Part shown: in pieces, positions 1 to 11,273 of the stretch
Layout: each line of letters opens with the position of its first letter
Numbering within the stretch: position 1 is the first letter of the stretch
Origin: Oceanospirillaceae bacterium
GTDB lineage: Bacteria > Pseudomonadota > Gammaproteobacteria > Pseudomonadales > Balneatricaceae
NCBI GenBank assembly: GCA_013215375.1
Contig: JABSRB010000025.1
Location: forward strand, 1-64,000
Length of the DNA: 64,000 bases
Direction: 5' to 3'
Notes under the pieces: generated by a model
What the model saw: only the letters and a program-made list of their open reading frames with translations
What the model was told of the DNA's origin: nothing
Databases searched by the model: none
Program-made: the position numbers and the translations under genes

Positions 1-2
1 TA

Positions 3-1571
3 ATTCAAGCCAGCCCAGATGAAATACGTATCGCTATTGGGGGAACTCAAGAGCTTGTGACTCTAATTGCTAGGGTTGTCGCTGATCAAGCTCCTCTAGA
101 TTTTATTCACAATGAAGTGTTGGGCCCGTTTAATCGTCTGGAAACCGAAGAATTCATCCAGCTACGCTTTGTCCGTGGCAGTGATTTTAGTGCTAAACAA
201 CTCTCAGAAATATATCTTAAATCTCAAGGTTACCCGGGGCTTATCTTACAGCTCACCAATGAGATGATAAAATCTGGTAAAATTAGCCTGAACAACAAAA
301 GCAACCTCTTACCTGTCCCGCATATCATCGGGATAGCCGTGCTGTTGACGGCAATCACTACCGTTTCTTCCTGGCAGTATTTTTCTGATGACTCTTTAAT
401 GGAAGAAGAGCTGGTCGATACTCTAGTGGTAGATGTCGAGTCTGGAATAGCTACCCATGAGATTGAACTACAAGTAGAGCAGCATTCTGAAAAAGCGGAA
501 AATCTTAAGCAACAGATTTCAAGTCTTTCTACGAAAATTAAAGCGCAAGAGCTATTAATCGAGACGGCGCGTGAAGATTCTGATCCGCAAAGAGAGACAG
601 TAGAGCTGCAGTTAGATGCTATGGCCCTGGTCGATGATACCAGCTCGCCAACAATAGCTTCTGAAAGTTTACAACTCAAGCAAGCTTTAAAGCCTGAGCA
701 ACCAGAAACGCAACCGGTACTAAATGAAGTCGCTGTAATATCCACTGTACAAAATGCAGAAACGCTAGCCGCACCGATAGTGCCTAGTGCGGAATTGTCA
801 GATATAACAAATATTAACAAGGGGTTAGAAGAGAAAATAGCGGCCGCTGAGCAAGAACTCTCAGTCGTGATTCCGGTGGTTGAAAAAATTAAGCCGATAG
901 AACAAGAAATTGTTGCCAAGGTTAAACCGATTGAGCGAGAAGTTAAGTCGCCAAGTGCCGTGCAAGAAAAAGCAGAGACCGTTGACAATAAACAGCAGGC
1001 GGTTTCAAATATTGAAAAGGCTGATGTCACTCAAGAGCTACGCCAATTAACCGCTGAACTTCAAAGTAAGATACCCTCGCATATGCTTGAAACTAAGCAA
1101 ATTGAAATGCAGGGTAAAGTTTTAGTGCAAGAGAGTAGCTTTAGCAAGAAGGAGCAGGCTAATACCACTAAAATAGCAGCGGCCAATAGACTTAATACCA
1201 AAGAATCTGAGCTTGCTGCCAAGCAAAGTTTAAATGCTGTGGTTAAAATTGTGACGCAGCCTGTTGGGCGTAATGCCAAATTGGATGCACAGTCTATTAG
1301 CGCATGGCCCTCTACAGGTTATACCTTGCAGCTGCTAGGTTCGCGATCAGATAAAGGTGTCTTGAAGTTCTTAAAAGAGATGCCAAATAGCGCCAAGATG
1401 CGTTATTTTCAGACGAAGTTGAAGAATAAGCCTTGGCACGTTGTTATCTACGGTCAATATCCGAGTAGGTCGGTGGCAAATTCAGCAAAAGCAGCACTTC
1501 CTGCCAAGCTAAAACAGCTAAAACCTTGGGTAAAAAGCATTAAAAGTGTCAAAGTTGACATTAATAAATAG
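3..1571 (+). CDS. damX: DamX-like SPOR-domain membrane protein, 5' end cut off by the window
   Basis: The reading frame is already open at base 3, so the gene starts upstream; a GTG at 57 lies inside it and is not a likely start. The first part resembles the end of an ExeA/DamX-type AAA ATPase domain (text like ETEEFIQLRF and SQGYPGLILQL). A single hydrophobic segment follows at about 324-375, then a long low-complexity, Glu/Lys/Gln-rich linker, and a C-terminal SPOR-like domain at about 1315-1556 that should bind denuded septal peptidoglycan. Family knowledge: DamX acts in cell division. In Pseudomonas this gene sits between aroB and gltB, which fits the next gene here. It ends at a TAG codon. 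Confidence 0.8.
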   Translation: MQASPDEIRIAIGGTQELVTLIARVVADQAPLDFIHNEVLGPFNRLETEEFIQLRFVRGSDFSAKQLSEIYLKSQGYPGLILQLTNEMIKSGKISLNNKSNLLPVPHIIGIAVLLTAITTVSSWQYFSDDSLMEEELVDTLVVDVESGIATHEIELQVEQHSEKAENLKQQISSLSTKIKAQELLIETAREDSDPQRETVELQLDAMALVDDTSSPTIASESLQLKQALKPEQPETQPVLNEVAVISTVQNAETLAAPIVPSAELSDITNINKGLEEKIAAAEQELSVVIPVVEKIKPIEQEIVAKVKPIEREVKSPSAVQEKAETVDNKQQAVSNIEKADVTQELRQLTAELQSKIPSHMLETKQIEMQGKVLVQESSFSKKEQANTTKIAAANRLNTKESELAAKQSLNAVVKIVTQPVGRNAKLDAQSISAWPSTGYTLQLLGSRSDKGVLKFLKEMPNSAKMRYFQTKLKNKPWHVVIYGQYPSRSVANSAKAALPAKLKQLKPWVKSIKSVKVDINK

Positions 1572-1728
1572 CGCGCATTTTTTGTCCTCTAGTAAATAGC
1601 TCGACTAAAGTGGCAAGTTGCAGGTCAATTTGTCGTTTGTCGGCATAATCCATGCATGTAAATTGTTCCCACCCCTATAGATGTGTACACTAGCCCTCCC
1701 CTGTCAATCGATAGAAATAGGTTGAACA

Positions 1729-1734
1729 TATAAT
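1729..1734 (+). promoter_or_regulatory. Possible -10 box for gltB
   Basis: A perfect TATAAT lies about 50 bases before gltB, in the 215-base gap after damX. No convincing -35 box sits at 16-18 bases, so only the -10 is supported. Confidence 0.35.
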
Positions 1735-1760
1735 AATAATGCGATAAGGGGTTGATTCTT

Positions 1761-1790
1761 ATGAACTTATTGAGTGAAGTTGATTTATGA
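1761..1790 (+). other. Nine-codon leader ORF overlapping the gltB start
   Basis: ATG at 1761 is preceded by AAGGGG nine bases upstream, a better Shine-Dalgarno than gltB itself has. The frame encodes MNLLSEVDL and its TGA stop shares bases with the gltB ATG (ATGA at 1787-1790). This arrangement could couple gltB translation to the leader. It is short enough to be chance. Confidence 0.35.
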
Positions 1791-4700
1791 GTATAGGTCT
1801 TTATCGCGCGGACGAATTCAAGGATAACTGCGGTTTTGGGTTAATGGCCCACCTTGAAGGACGCGCAAGCCACGAACTGTTAGAAAAAGCCATAGAAGCA
1901 TTAGTTTGCATGACCCATCGCGGTGGTATTGCTGCCGATGGAAAAACCGGCGACGGTTGTGGTTTACTATTACAAATTCCAGATACTTTCTTGCGAGCAG
2001 CAGTCAGTGAAGAATTTTCCATTAAATTAGCGGATAGCTACGCCGTGGGTATGGTGTTTTTATCTCAAGATCCAATCAAGGCTAACACCGCGCGCGAGCA
2101 GATGAATAAGGCGCTAGCCGCTCAGAACCTGCAAGTGAAAGCTTGGCGTGTAGTACCCACCGATGATAGTTGCCTGGGGCCAATTGCCAAAGAGCATGAG
2201 CCGCGTATAGAGCAAGTATTTGTCGAGCCAACTAAGCAGAGCGCTGAAGAGTTTAGTGTCAGTCTGTTTATTGCACGTCGCAAGACAGAACTAGCCCTGT
2301 CAGCGGATAGTGATTTCTATATTTGCACATTGTCAGAGAAAGTTATCTCTTACAAAGGGTTGACGATGCCCGCGGATATAACGACTTACTATCGTGATTT
2401 AGCGGATCCGAAATTAGAGACAGCTGTCTGTACTTATCACCAGCGTTTCTCAACCAACACTGCACCGCGCTGGCCACTGGCACAGCCGTTCAGATTGTTG
2501 GCACACAATGGTGAAATTAACACTATTGAAGGAAACCGCAGTTGGGCTAAAGCGCGTGCTAAGAAATTTTTTACGCCATTGATCGACAACTTGGAAGAGC
2601 TACAGCCTATTGTTAACTCATCGGGCTCTGACTCCTCTTCCATGGATAACATGCTGGAATTTCTACTCACCGGTGGTATGGATCTGTACCGTGCTGTGCG
2701 TACTATTATTCCGCCAGCGTGGCAGAACGTCGATACTATGGACACTAGCTTACGTGCTTTTTACGAGTACAACTCAATGCACATGGAACCTTGGGATGGC
2801 CCCGCTGGTATGGTCATCACCGACGGTCGTTTCGCCGTTTGTATGCTCGACAGAAACGGGCTGCGTCCATCGCGTTGGGTGATCACCAAACAGGGCTTTA
2901 TTTGTACAGCCTCTGAAATTGGTGTGTTTGATTACGCCCCAGAAGATATAGTGGCGCAGGGGCGTGTTGGGCCCGGTCAAATCTTGGCAATAGATACACT
3001 AAAAGGCGAAATACTGCATACGGCTGATGTTGACAACATACTTAAAGTGCAAAAGCCCTACAAAAAGTGGTTGCGTGACAACGCACTGCGCTTAGAGCAG
3101 ACTTTCAATTTAACCGAAGAGTCCCAATCGTTCAGAGACATGTCGTCTGAAGAAGTGAAGACGCACATGAAAATGTTCCAAGTCACTTTTGAGGAGCGTG
3201 ATCAGATCATTCGTACGCTTGGCGAGACGGGCATGGAAGCAATTGGCTCTATGGGCGATGACAAGCCAATGGCGGTTTTGTCAACCCAAGAGCGCTCGCT
3301 TTACGACTATTTTAGGCAGCAGTTTGCCCAAGTTACCAATCCACCGATAGATCCATTGCGTGAAGCGATTGTGATGTCGCTGGAGACCTGCATTGGTGCT
3401 GAGCTCAACTTGTTTGAAGAGACGCCAGAACACGCCAGACGCATTATATTGACTACTCCGGTACTCTCTGCAAGTAAGTTCCGTCGCTTGCGTGACAATA
3501 CCTATGATGGGTTTTCAGTCGCGACTATCGATTTGAACTACAACCCAGATGAGTTATCCCTAGAGCAGGCTGTGGTTAAGGCTGTGGATGACGCCGAGGC
3601 ACATGTTCGCGCTGGCAAAGTGATTATCATCTTGTCCGATGCACATCTGGCTAAAGGTTGTATCCCAATTCCCGCGGCAATGGCAACGGGCGCGGTACAC
3701 AACCGTTTGGTCGATGAAGGCTTGCGCTGTGACTCTAACATTGTGGTTGAAACCGGCACAGTCAGAGATTCACATCAGTTCGCCGTGTTATTTGGCTTTG
3801 GTGCGACCGCCGTTTACCCATACTTAGTCTATCGTGTATTACGCGATCTGTGTGAGAGTGGCGAGTTACAATTAGACCCACTAGATAGCCATGAGAACTA
3901 CCGCAAAGGTATCAACAAAGGCCTGATGAAAATCTTGTCTAAGATGGGTATCTCAACGATTGCCAGTTATCGCGGCGCGCAGTTGTTCGAGGCGGTCGGT
4001 TTAAGTACCCAAATTACCGATTTGTGTTTCAAAGGCGTCAGCAGTCGTATCCAAGGTGCTGTTTTTGAAGACTTTGAAAACGATCAAAAAGTATTAGCTA
4101 AAGAAGCTTGGTTGGCGCGTAAGCCAATTAGATCAGGTGGCTTATTCAAGTATAAGTTCGATGGCGAATACCACGCCTATAATCCAGATGTAGTGACTAC
4201 CATTCACGAGGCGGTTAAAACTGGCGATAGCAAAATCTATCAAAAGTACGCCGATTTAGTGAACAAACGCCCAGTGGCAACACTGCGCGATATGTTAAAA
4301 CTCAGTGATAGCCAACAAGCGGTCGAACTGGATGAAGTGGAGCCCGTCGAAAACATCTTAAAACGTTTTGACTCTGCGGCTATGTCACTCGGTGCGTTAT
4401 CGCCAGAGGCACACGAAGCACTAGCGACAGCCATGAACGAGTTAGGTGGACGTTCCAACTCCGGCGAAGGTGGAGAAGACCCAGCTAGACACGGTACTAT
4501 ACGTCGCTCCAAGATCAAGCAAATCGCATCGGGTCGCTTTGGGGTAACCCCTGAATACTTGGTCAATGCTGATGTAATGCAGATCAAAGTAGCGCAAGGT
4601 GCCAAACCTGGTGAAGGTGGACAGTTGCCTGGTGCCAAGGTGAACGAATTAATCGCCCGATTGCGCTTCTCAGTGCCAGGTGTCACGCTCATCTCGCCAC

Positions 4701-6238
4701 CACCGCATCACGATATCTATTCCATTGAAGATTTAGCCCAGCTGATCTTTGACTTGAAGCAGATCAATCCTGAAGGTTTGGTCTCGGTCAAATTGGTCTC
4801 CAGACCCGGTGTAGGCACTATTGCCTGTGGCGTTGCTAAAGCCTATGCAGATTTAATCACTATCTCCGGTTATGACGGCGGTACAGCTGCATCACCAATG
4901 ACTTCGATCCATCACGCGGGCTCTCCCTGGGAGCTAGGTTTATCGGATGCGCATCAGTCACTGCGTGGTAACCAATTGCGCGGACGGATTAGATTGCAGA
5001 CAGATGGTGGCTTAAAGACCGGTCTAGATGTGGTGAAAGGCGCTATCTTAGGTGCAGAGAGCTTCGGCTTTGGTACGATGCCAATGGTCGCGTTAGGTTG
5101 TAAATTCTTGCGCATCTGTCACTTGAACAACTGCGCAACCGGTGTTGCTACGCAAAATGAAGAGTTACGCGAAGAGTTTTTCCGCGGCACAGTTAAGATG
5201 GTTAAGAACTTCTTTACCTTTGTTGCCGAGGAAACGCGTCAGTGGATGGCCTATTTAGGGGTTAGAACCTTAGAAGAGCTAGTCGGAAGAGTCGATTTGT
5301 TGGATGCCATTGAAGGCAAAACCAGTCGTCAGAAAAACTTAGATCTTGGTCCTATCATCTCCGATGGTGGTGTTGATCCAAGTATGCCGCATACCTGTCA
5401 GGTTGAGCGCAACGATCCCTACGATGCAGGTGGCTTAAATACCCAGATGCAAGAAATAGCCACTGACGCCATTAAGGCTAAAACGGGCGGTGATTGGCAG
5501 TTTAAAATCACCAACTGTGACCGCTCGGTGGGTGCTAGAACTTCCGGTGTGATTGCGCGCAATCACGGCGATCACGGTATGAGTAAAGCGCCGATTAACT
5601 TCAGATTTATCGGTCACGCAGGCCAGTCGTTTGGTGTTTGGAACGCCGGTGGGCAAAACCTCTTCCTAGAGGGCGATGCTAACGATTACGTAGGTAAGGG
5701 CATGACCGGCGGCAAGATTGTGATCCAAACATTCAAAGCTGCCAACATGGACTCTACGGCGATTATCGGTAATACCTGCCTCTACGGTGCAACTGGCGGT
5801 AAGTTGTTTGCATCAGGTCGTGCCGGTGAGCGCTTTGCTGTGCGTAACTCCGGTGTACACGCTGTTATTGAAGGCGCTGGCGATCATTGTTGTGAATACA
5901 TGACCGGTGGATTAGTGGTAGTACTTGGGCCAACAGGGCATAACTTCGGTGCGGGAATGACCGGCGGTTTTGCCTATGTCTACGATGACGACAAGTCGTT
6001 CATTGATAAGTACAACAACGAGTTGGTGGATATCCAGCGGGTACACACTGAATCAATGGAAGAGTACCGCAATCACTTACGCGGTGTATTAAAAGAGTTC
6101 GTTGCTGAGACGGGCAGTGAAAGGGGAAGTGAGCTGTATGATAATCTTGATGATGTTATACATAACTTCTGGTTGGTTAAGCCTAAGGCTGCCAGCTTAA
6201 CCAAGCTGCTTACCAATATGAGAGTCAGGCAGGAATAA
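1787..6238 (+). CDS. gltB: Glutamate synthase (NADPH) large subunit
   Basis: Transfers the glutamine amide to 2-oxoglutarate to make glutamate, in the cytoplasm with GltD. The 1483-residue length is normal for bacterial GltB. A short propeptide precedes DNCGFG, placing the catalytic nucleophile at Cys15 of the N-terminal class II glutamine amidotransferase domain. The central and FMN-binding synthase domains follow; Cys1105, Cys1111 and Cys1116 (within GCKFLRIC and NNCATG) match the 3Fe-4S ligands. The C-terminal part carries the Gly-rich beta-helix (GXXG repeats). The start agrees with Pseudomonas GltB, which also begins about 14 residues before the Cys. gltD follows after 109 bases containing two hairpins. 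Confidence 0.97.
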   Translation: MSIGLYRADEFKDNCGFGLMAHLEGRASHELLEKAIEALVCMTHRGGIAADGKTGDGCGLLLQIPDTFLRAAVSEEFSIKLADSYAVGMVFLSQDPIKANTAREQMNKALAAQNLQVKAWRVVPTDDSCLGPIAKEHEPRIEQVFVEPTKQSAEEFSVSLFIARRKTELALSADSDFYICTLSEKVISYKGLTMPADITTYYRDLADPKLETAVCTYHQRFSTNTAPRWPLAQPFRLLAHNGEINTIEGNRSWAKARAKKFFTPLIDNLEELQPIVNSSGSDSSSMDNMLEFLLTGGMDLYRAVRTIIPPAWQNVDTMDTSLRAFYEYNSMHMEPWDGPAGMVITDGRFAVCMLDRNGLRPSRWVITKQGFICTASEIGVFDYAPEDIVAQGRVGPGQILAIDTLKGEILHTADVDNILKVQKPYKKWLRDNALRLEQTFNLTEESQSFRDMSSEEVKTHMKMFQVTFEERDQIIRTLGETGMEAIGSMGDDKPMAVLSTQERSLYDYFRQQFAQVTNPPIDPLREAIVMSLETCIGAELNLFEETPEHARRIILTTPVLSASKFRRLRDNTYDGFSVATIDLNYNPDELSLEQAVVKAVDDAEAHVRAGKVIIILSDAHLAKGCIPIPAAMATGAVHNRLVDEGLRCDSNIVVETGTVRDSHQFAVLFGFGATAVYPYLVYRVLRDLCESGELQLDPLDSHENYRKGINKGLMKILSKMGISTIASYRGAQLFEAVGLSTQITDLCFKGVSSRIQGAVFEDFENDQKVLAKEAWLARKPIRSGGLFKYKFDGEYHAYNPDVVTTIHEAVKTGDSKIYQKYADLVNKRPVATLRDMLKLSDSQQAVELDEVEPVENILKRFDSAAMSLGALSPEAHEALATAMNELGGRSNSGEGGEDPARHGTIRRSKIKQIASGRFGVTPEYLVNADVMQIKVAQGAKPGEGGQLPGAKVNELIARLRFSVPGVTLISPPPHHDIYSIEDLAQLIFDLKQINPEGLVSVKLVSRPGVGTIACGVAKAYADLITISGYDGGTAASPMTSIHHAGSPWELGLSDAHQSLRGNQLRGRIRLQTDGGLKTGLDVVKGAILGAESFGFGTMPMVALGCKFLRICHLNNCATGVATQNEELREEFFRGTVKMVKNFFTFVAEETRQWMAYLGVRTLEELVGRVDLLDAIEGKTSRQKNLDLGPIISDGGVDPSMPHTCQVERNDPYDAGGLNTQMQEIATDAIKAKTGGDWQFKITNCDRSVGARTSGVIARNHGDHGMSKAPINFRFIGHAGQSFGVWNAGGQNLFLEGDANDYVGKGMTGGKIVIQTFKAANMDSTAIIGNTCLYGATGGKLFASGRAGERFAVRNSGVHAVIEGAGDHCCEYMTGGLVVVLGPTGHNFGAGMTGGFAYVYDDDKSFIDKYNNELVDIQRVHTESMEEYRNHLRGVLKEFVAETGSERGSELYDNLDDVIHNFWLVKPKAASLTKLLTNMRVRQE

Positions 6239-6244
6239 CTGCTG

Positions 6245-6267
6245 CACAACGGTTTAAAACCGTTGTG
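6245..6267 (+). other. Perfect hairpin in the gltB-gltD gap
   Basis: CACAACGGTTT and AAACCGTTGTG form an 11-bp stem around one A. There is no T run after it, so it is more likely an RNA-processing or attenuation hairpin than a full terminator. Confidence 0.5.
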
Positions 6268-6277
6268 ATATATTGAG

Positions 6278-6296
6278 AGGGCCGCCTAGCGGCCCT
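6278..6296 (+). terminator. GC-rich hairpin between gltB and gltD
   Basis: AGGGCCGC, loop CTA, GCGGCCCT, followed only by TTATC. A partial terminator between the subunit genes could lower gltD relative to gltB; two hairpins in tandem here support some control of the ratio. This is inference. Confidence 0.4.
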
Positions 6297-6329
6297 TATC
6301 TCACGCGAATTATAGAGAGTGTGTATTAA

Positions 6330-7769
<1,440 letters not shown>

Positions 7770-7782
7770 TTTTATAATCGAT

Positions 7783-7807
7783 AAAAAAGGGCGAGAGCCC
7801 TTTTTTT
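7783..7807 (+). terminator. Rho-independent terminator of gltBD
   Basis: A run of A, GGGC, loop GAGA, GCCC, then seven T. The A/T tails would also allow use from the other strand. Confidence 0.85.
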
Positions 7808-8083
7808 GTGTCCGGAAGATATTAACTACGAATCTTTTTTATGCCTTCAAAATTAATAAAAAGATCTAGAAACCTAACCGCTTATCTTTTCGAGTTAATA
7901 AATGACGTACCAAATAGGTAGCAATAGTGGAGTAAAAATTTAGCATTTTTTTACTGAAATTAGTAACTTTGTGTAACTTGTGCTAAATTTATTTTAGGTA
8001 TGCAGTATGGAATTCTGATTTGTCGGTGCACATATACGCCTTTCCTAATGCCTTTTATTTCATCGGAAATAAGGAGAAGAAGG

Positions 8084-8341
8084 ATGCCTAGTCTTAAAAT
8101 TCAAACCCTCTCTAAAGAGCTCTGCACTTTGTTTGGCGTAGATGACAGCAACGTCAATGCCGAAAAAGTATCCACTGTAATAGCGGCACTCGTCATAGAA
8201 ATATCCAATGATAATGCCCAAGCTTACAAAAATGTAGTGAATCGTATTGCCTCTAATGACCCTGTGCTGATACAAAATATCTGTGATGGCATAGACGGCG
8301 AGCGCAATATGTTAATTGCCAATTTATCAGCATTGCGCTGA
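8084..8341 (+). CDS. Small protein of unknown function (85 aa)
   Basis: The ATG at 8084 has AAGGAG eight bases upstream and is preferred over an upstream in-frame ATG at 8000, whose extension looks non-coding. The product is a soluble, mostly helical 85-residue protein (begins MPSLKIQTLSKELCTLFGVDD) with one Cys in the N-terminal part and one near the C-terminus. It has no signal peptide or membrane segment. I do not recognise the family. It stands alone between the gltBD terminator and its own terminator. Confidence 0.65.
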   Translation: MPSLKIQTLSKELCTLFGVDDSNVNAEKVSTVIAALVIEISNDNAQAYKNVVNRIASNDPVLIQNICDGIDGERNMLIANLSALR

Positions 8342-8387
8342 AGCACTTTGCAGTGCAATACAATCTCAATGGAAAGCTTTAACTAAT

Positions 8388-8437
8388 AGGTCAGATGAAA
8401 TTGATTGCTTAAAATCAATTAACTCTGACCTTTTTAT
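8388..8437 (+). terminator. Terminator after the 85-aa gene
   Basis: AGGTCAGA (8388-8395) pairs with TCTGACCT (8424-8431), and inside it AATTGATT pairs with AATCAATT; TTTTTATTT follows. It lies tail to tail with the DUF2938 gene and may serve both. Confidence 0.75.
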
Positions 8438-8944
8438 TTAGCCTAGAGTGTTAAAAAAGGATTTTAGAAAGGCAGATAAATATAGACCTAAGCCAAAAAT
8501 AAGATGCGTCATTAAACTGCGTAAACGAGCTATATTTGGTGTAGGAGTTTTTGCCGCTGCAATGCCAAAGCCCATACCTGGCTGCATTAGGAAAAAAGGA
8601 AAGCAGACGGTTAAAATACCAAAAAGTATCGCGGGTTGCACACTTGGCGTGTTTAACCATTCATTGCCAGTCAGCAGAATTAATGCCGCAGCGAATATTA
8701 TCCCTATTATGTAATGCGCTACCCAACCAATTTTCAATTCCGTTTTTATGGGTTGAGCGGTAGTGATATCGTTATGGCGAAACCTACCACTGGACATATA
8801 GATTATCCAACGGCCGACTAAGGCGTAATTAAGCGAAGTAATACCTATTCGTTGCAATATTAATGCCCACACGTCCATGACAATTGTGGCGCCAACGCCG
8901 ATTATTATGCTGTTAGTGATCAGGTTAAATAGCTCTGAACTCAT
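8438..8944 (-). CDS. DUF2938 family integral membrane protein
   Basis: The 168-residue protein has four hydrophobic segments and the features of the DUF2938 family: SLNYALVGRWI near residue 38, RFRH at about 54, GWVAHYIIG at about 73, MQPGMGFGIAA near 120 and LMTHLIFGLGLYL near the end. The biochemical function of the family is not known. AGGAG lies ten bases before the ATG. The promoter facing this gene has the 19-bp spacer of MerR-type control, and the divergent neighbour is a broken MerR-family gene, so the pair was probably one regulated unit. Confidence 0.85.
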   Translation of the reverse strand: MSSELFNLITNSIIIGVGATIVMDVWALILQRIGITSLNYALVGRWIIYMSSGRFRHNDITTAQPIKTELKIGWVAHYIIGIIFAAALILLTGNEWLNTPSVQPAILFGILTVCFPFFLMQPGMGFGIAAAKTPTPNIARLRSLMTHLIFGLGLYLSAFLKSFFNTLG

Positions 8945-9041
8945 TGTTTGTTCTCCTGATTGTTCGTTAATTTAAGGTGTTTGCATCGGTAATCGAATCA
9001 AAATCTTAGCTTCTGATTAGTGTTGCTATATCGATTTGGTT

Positions 9042-9072
9042 ATCATGCCACTTCAAGTCAACTTGAGGTCAA
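9042..9072 (-). promoter_or_regulatory. MerR/SoxR-type promoter-operator for the DUF2938 gene
   Basis: On the minus strand TTGACC and CATGAT are separated by exactly 19 bases, the over-long spacer typical of promoters activated by MerR-family proteins. The spacer holds a near-perfect dyad, CCTCAAGTTGACTTGAAG (9051-9068), close to the well-known SoxR box. Confidence 0.75.
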
Positions 9073-9080
9073 TAGCTGAA

Positions 9081-9500
9081 ATGAAAAAAACTTTAGATAT
9101 TGGAAAAGTGGTTAAATAGTCGGGGTTACCCACATCAACTTTGCGCTATTACGAAGAGAGAGGTTTAATACATTCTGTTGGTCGTTATGGATTACGCCGC
9201 TTATTTGATAGTAGTGTTTTAAAGCAATTATCTTTTATTTCTTTAGGTAGATAGGTGGGGTTTTCGTTAGCAGAAATAGGCAGGATGTTCGCTAAAGGTG
9301 GTGCTTTGCAGCTAGACAGGCAGGAATTGCTAAGAAAAGCAGATCAACTGGATAATAAGATTAGCCAATTAAGCGCAATGCGTGATGGTTTTCGCCATGC
9401 AGCAGTTTGCCCGGAACCTAGTCATTTAGAATGCCTTAAATTTAATGGGATATTAGCTACCGCCAATCGACGCTTACGACTATTAAATAAAAATAACTGA
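9081..9500 (+). pseudogene. MerR-family regulator broken by two in-frame TAG codons
   Basis: Reading from ATG at 9081 gives MKKTLDIGKVVK, TAG (9117-9119), SGLPTSTLRYYEERGLI, then a normal MerR helix-turn-helix up to FISLGR, TAG (9252-9254), VGFSLAEIGRMF and a dimerisation helix to the end at 9500. The frame is otherwise intact, and family members often have Gln at or near both positions, so two CAG to TAG changes would explain it. Neighbouring genes such as damX and hemE end with TAG, so amber is not reassigned. The C-terminal piece alone (GTG at 9255) lacks the DNA-binding helix. CPEP near residue 112 is shared with several MerR subfamilies. The divergent DUF2938 gene was its likely target. 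Confidence 0.8.
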
Positions 9501-9893
9501 CTCAGGGCTGGGTTAATTGATTATGTCTATAAAGCCTCTGAATATACTTCACCATTAGAGGTGTGATTGTATTTTGTAAATTGTACTGTTTCGCGTTAAT
9601 GGTGTCATTCCCATGCTATTGGCTAATGTCAGGGCGATTAAAATAATAGGGCTTGAAAGAGATTCATGGGTCTTTTCCTTTTCTTCGCCACAATGTAAAT
9701 GTCCATGCTACCAGCATACAAAACTCTCCAAAGTTGATTGAAATCAAAAGACACCACTTGAAGGTCACAGATGGATAATTTTGTGGGTAATATCGGTGTT
9801 AAGTCGGTAGAATACGGCTATAAATAACAGTAGGTTGAAGTTTGTAAATAATCGCTGTTAACATTTATCAAGAAATATTTGAGAATTTAATAG
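9501..9893. other. Intergenic stretch without a recognised gene
   Basis: About 390 AT-rich bases upstream of hemE. No ORF with a ribosome site, no clear hairpin and no repeat shared with other parts of the window were found. It must contain the hemE promoter, which I could not place. Confidence 0.5.
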
Positions 9894-10955
9894 ATGTCAG
9901 AATTAAAAAATGATCGTTTTTTACGGGCGTTAATGCGCCAGCCCGTGGATGTCACACCTGTCTGGATGATGCGCCAAGCAGGTCGCTACCTTCCAGAATA
10001 CAAAGCCACCCGCGCTAGTGCCGGTGATTTTTTATCACTGTGTAAAAATCGCGAGCTGGCTTGTGAAGTAACACTACAGCCACTGGAGCGCTTTGATTTA
10101 GATGCCGCTATTTTGTTCTCAGATATCCTTACTATCCCAGATGCCATGGATTTAGGCCTGTACTTCGCAGAGGGTGAGGGGCCAAAATTTAGAAAGGTAT
10201 TACGTACTGATGCAGATGTTAGCGCATTGGTGGTGCCTAATGCCGCGACCGATTTAGATTATGTGATGAATGCGGTGAGCGAGATTCGCACAGCGCTCAG
10301 TGGTCGTGTGCCTTTGATCGGTTTCTCTGGAAGCCCTTGGACACTGGCTACTTATATGGTGGAAGGTGGCTCTTCAAAAGACTTCCGTCACGTTAAAAAA
10401 ATGATGTTCGCAACACCTGAAGTGATGCATGAATTGCTCGATAAGCTGGCTGATTCTGTGATTGATTATTTAAATCAACAGATCTTAGCGGGTGCGCAAG
10501 CGGTACAGATTTTTGATACTTGGGGTGGTGTACTCAGTGCTGAAATGTACGCAGAATTTTCTCTGAAATATATGCAGAAAATCGTTTCTGGTTTGATCCG
10601 TGAGGCTGATGGTCGTGTTGTCCCAGTAATATTATTCACTAAAAATGGTGGGCAGTGGTTGGAACAGATGGCGGCAACAGGTGCGGATGCACTAGGGATA
10701 GATTGGACCACAGAACTTGCTGATGCAAGATCGCGGGTGGGCTCTCAAGTGGCATTGCAGGGCAATATGGATCCTTGCGTACTTTACGCATCACCAGAGC
10801 GGATTCGCACTGAAGTGAAAAATCTACTGGCCAATTATGGGTCGGGTAATGGTCATGTGTTTAACTTAGGTCACGGAATACATCAGTTCGCCGATCCTGA
10901 TCACGCCAAAGTCTTTGTCGATGCGGTGCACGAGTTTAGCCCGCAATATCATTAG
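9894..10955 (+). CDS. hemE: Uroporphyrinogen decarboxylase
   Basis: Decarboxylates the four acetate chains of uroporphyrinogen III to give coproporphyrinogen III in heme synthesis. The 353-residue length is typical. Both family signatures are visible: [15 protein letters not shown] at about residues 21-35, and [13 protein letters not shown] at about 143-155. The catalytic Asp region ([16 protein letters not shown]) and the C-terminal FNLGHGI are intact. It is monocistronic and ends with TAG; the downstream gap carries a repeat element and a terminator. Its place after gltBD is conserved in Pseudomonas-like genomes. Confidence 0.97.
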   Translation: MSELKNDRFLRALMRQPVDVTPVWMMRQAGRYLPEYKATRASAGDFLSLCKNRELACEVTLQPLERFDLDAAILFSDILTIPDAMDLGLYFAEGEGPKFRKVLRTDADVSALVVPNAATDLDYVMNAVSEIRTALSGRVPLIGFSGSPWTLATYMVEGGSSKDFRHVKKMMFATPEVMHELLDKLADSVIDYLNQQILAGAQAVQIFDTWGGVLSAEMYAEFSLKYMQKIVSGLIREADGRVVPVILFTKNGGQWLEQMAATGADALGIDWTTELADARSRVGSQVALQGNMDPCVLYASPERIRTEVKNLLANYGSGNGHVFNLGHGIHQFADPDHAKVFVDAVHEFSPQYH

Positions 10956-10991
10956 GGAAGTGCAGCTAAAAGCTAAAATACCTCTGCTTTT

Positions 10992-11080
10992 CTCTGTGTA
11001 ACGAAGCGCCTCTGTGTCCTCTGTGGTAGATAGTCTTTAAAAGATTCTTTCACCACAGAGGGCACAGAGAACACGGAGGA
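10992..11080. repeat. Long imperfect inverted repeat, copy A (CACAGAGG element)
   Basis: The left arm reads CTCTGTGTCCTCTGTGGT, the right arm ACCACAGAGGGCACAGAG, with an inner TTTTAAAAGA centre and an outer CTCTGTGT/ACACGGAG pair. A close copy lies at 24702-24791. Two AGCTAAA heptamers (10964-10977) precede it. It could fold into a long stem after hemE. Confidence 0.8.
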
Positions 11081-11154
11081 GAGATTTAAAAAATTAAGCT
11101 GAAAGCTAGAATGAAACTGTTGACGGAGTTAGAAGCTAGAGGCAGATTTTTTTT

Positions 11155-11185
11155 GCTCACAGCTCACAGCTCACAGCTCACAGCT
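11155..11185. repeat. Tandem heptamer GCTCACA, four copies plus GCT
   Basis: Four perfect units in the hemE-radA gap, 75 bases after the inverted repeat. Similar AGCT-containing 7-bp units occur at 10964, 16946 and elsewhere. Confidence 0.9.
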
Positions 11186-11192
11186 AAAACAT

Positions 11193-11225
11193 AGCCCTCA
11201 GATAAACCTGACAGGGCTTTTTTTT
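11193..11225 (+). terminator. Terminator in the hemE-radA gap
   Basis: AGCCCT (11193-11198) pairs with AGGGCT (11213-11218) around a loop that can pair further (TCAG/CTGA); eight T follow. Confidence 0.75.
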
Positions 11226-11273
11226 ATCTGTTATGTTATAAAAAATTTCAGTGATTTAATTAGGTAGATGTAG

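Noticed and set aside
230-1030. 266-residue minus-strand frame inside the damX-like gene
   Set aside because: Ser/Cys-rich shadow of the Glu/Lys-rich linker on the other strand.
9081-9500. Amber codon reassigned or read through genome-wide
   Set aside because: Other genes in the window, for example damX-like and hemE, end with TAG at the expected length, so TAG is a normal stop here.
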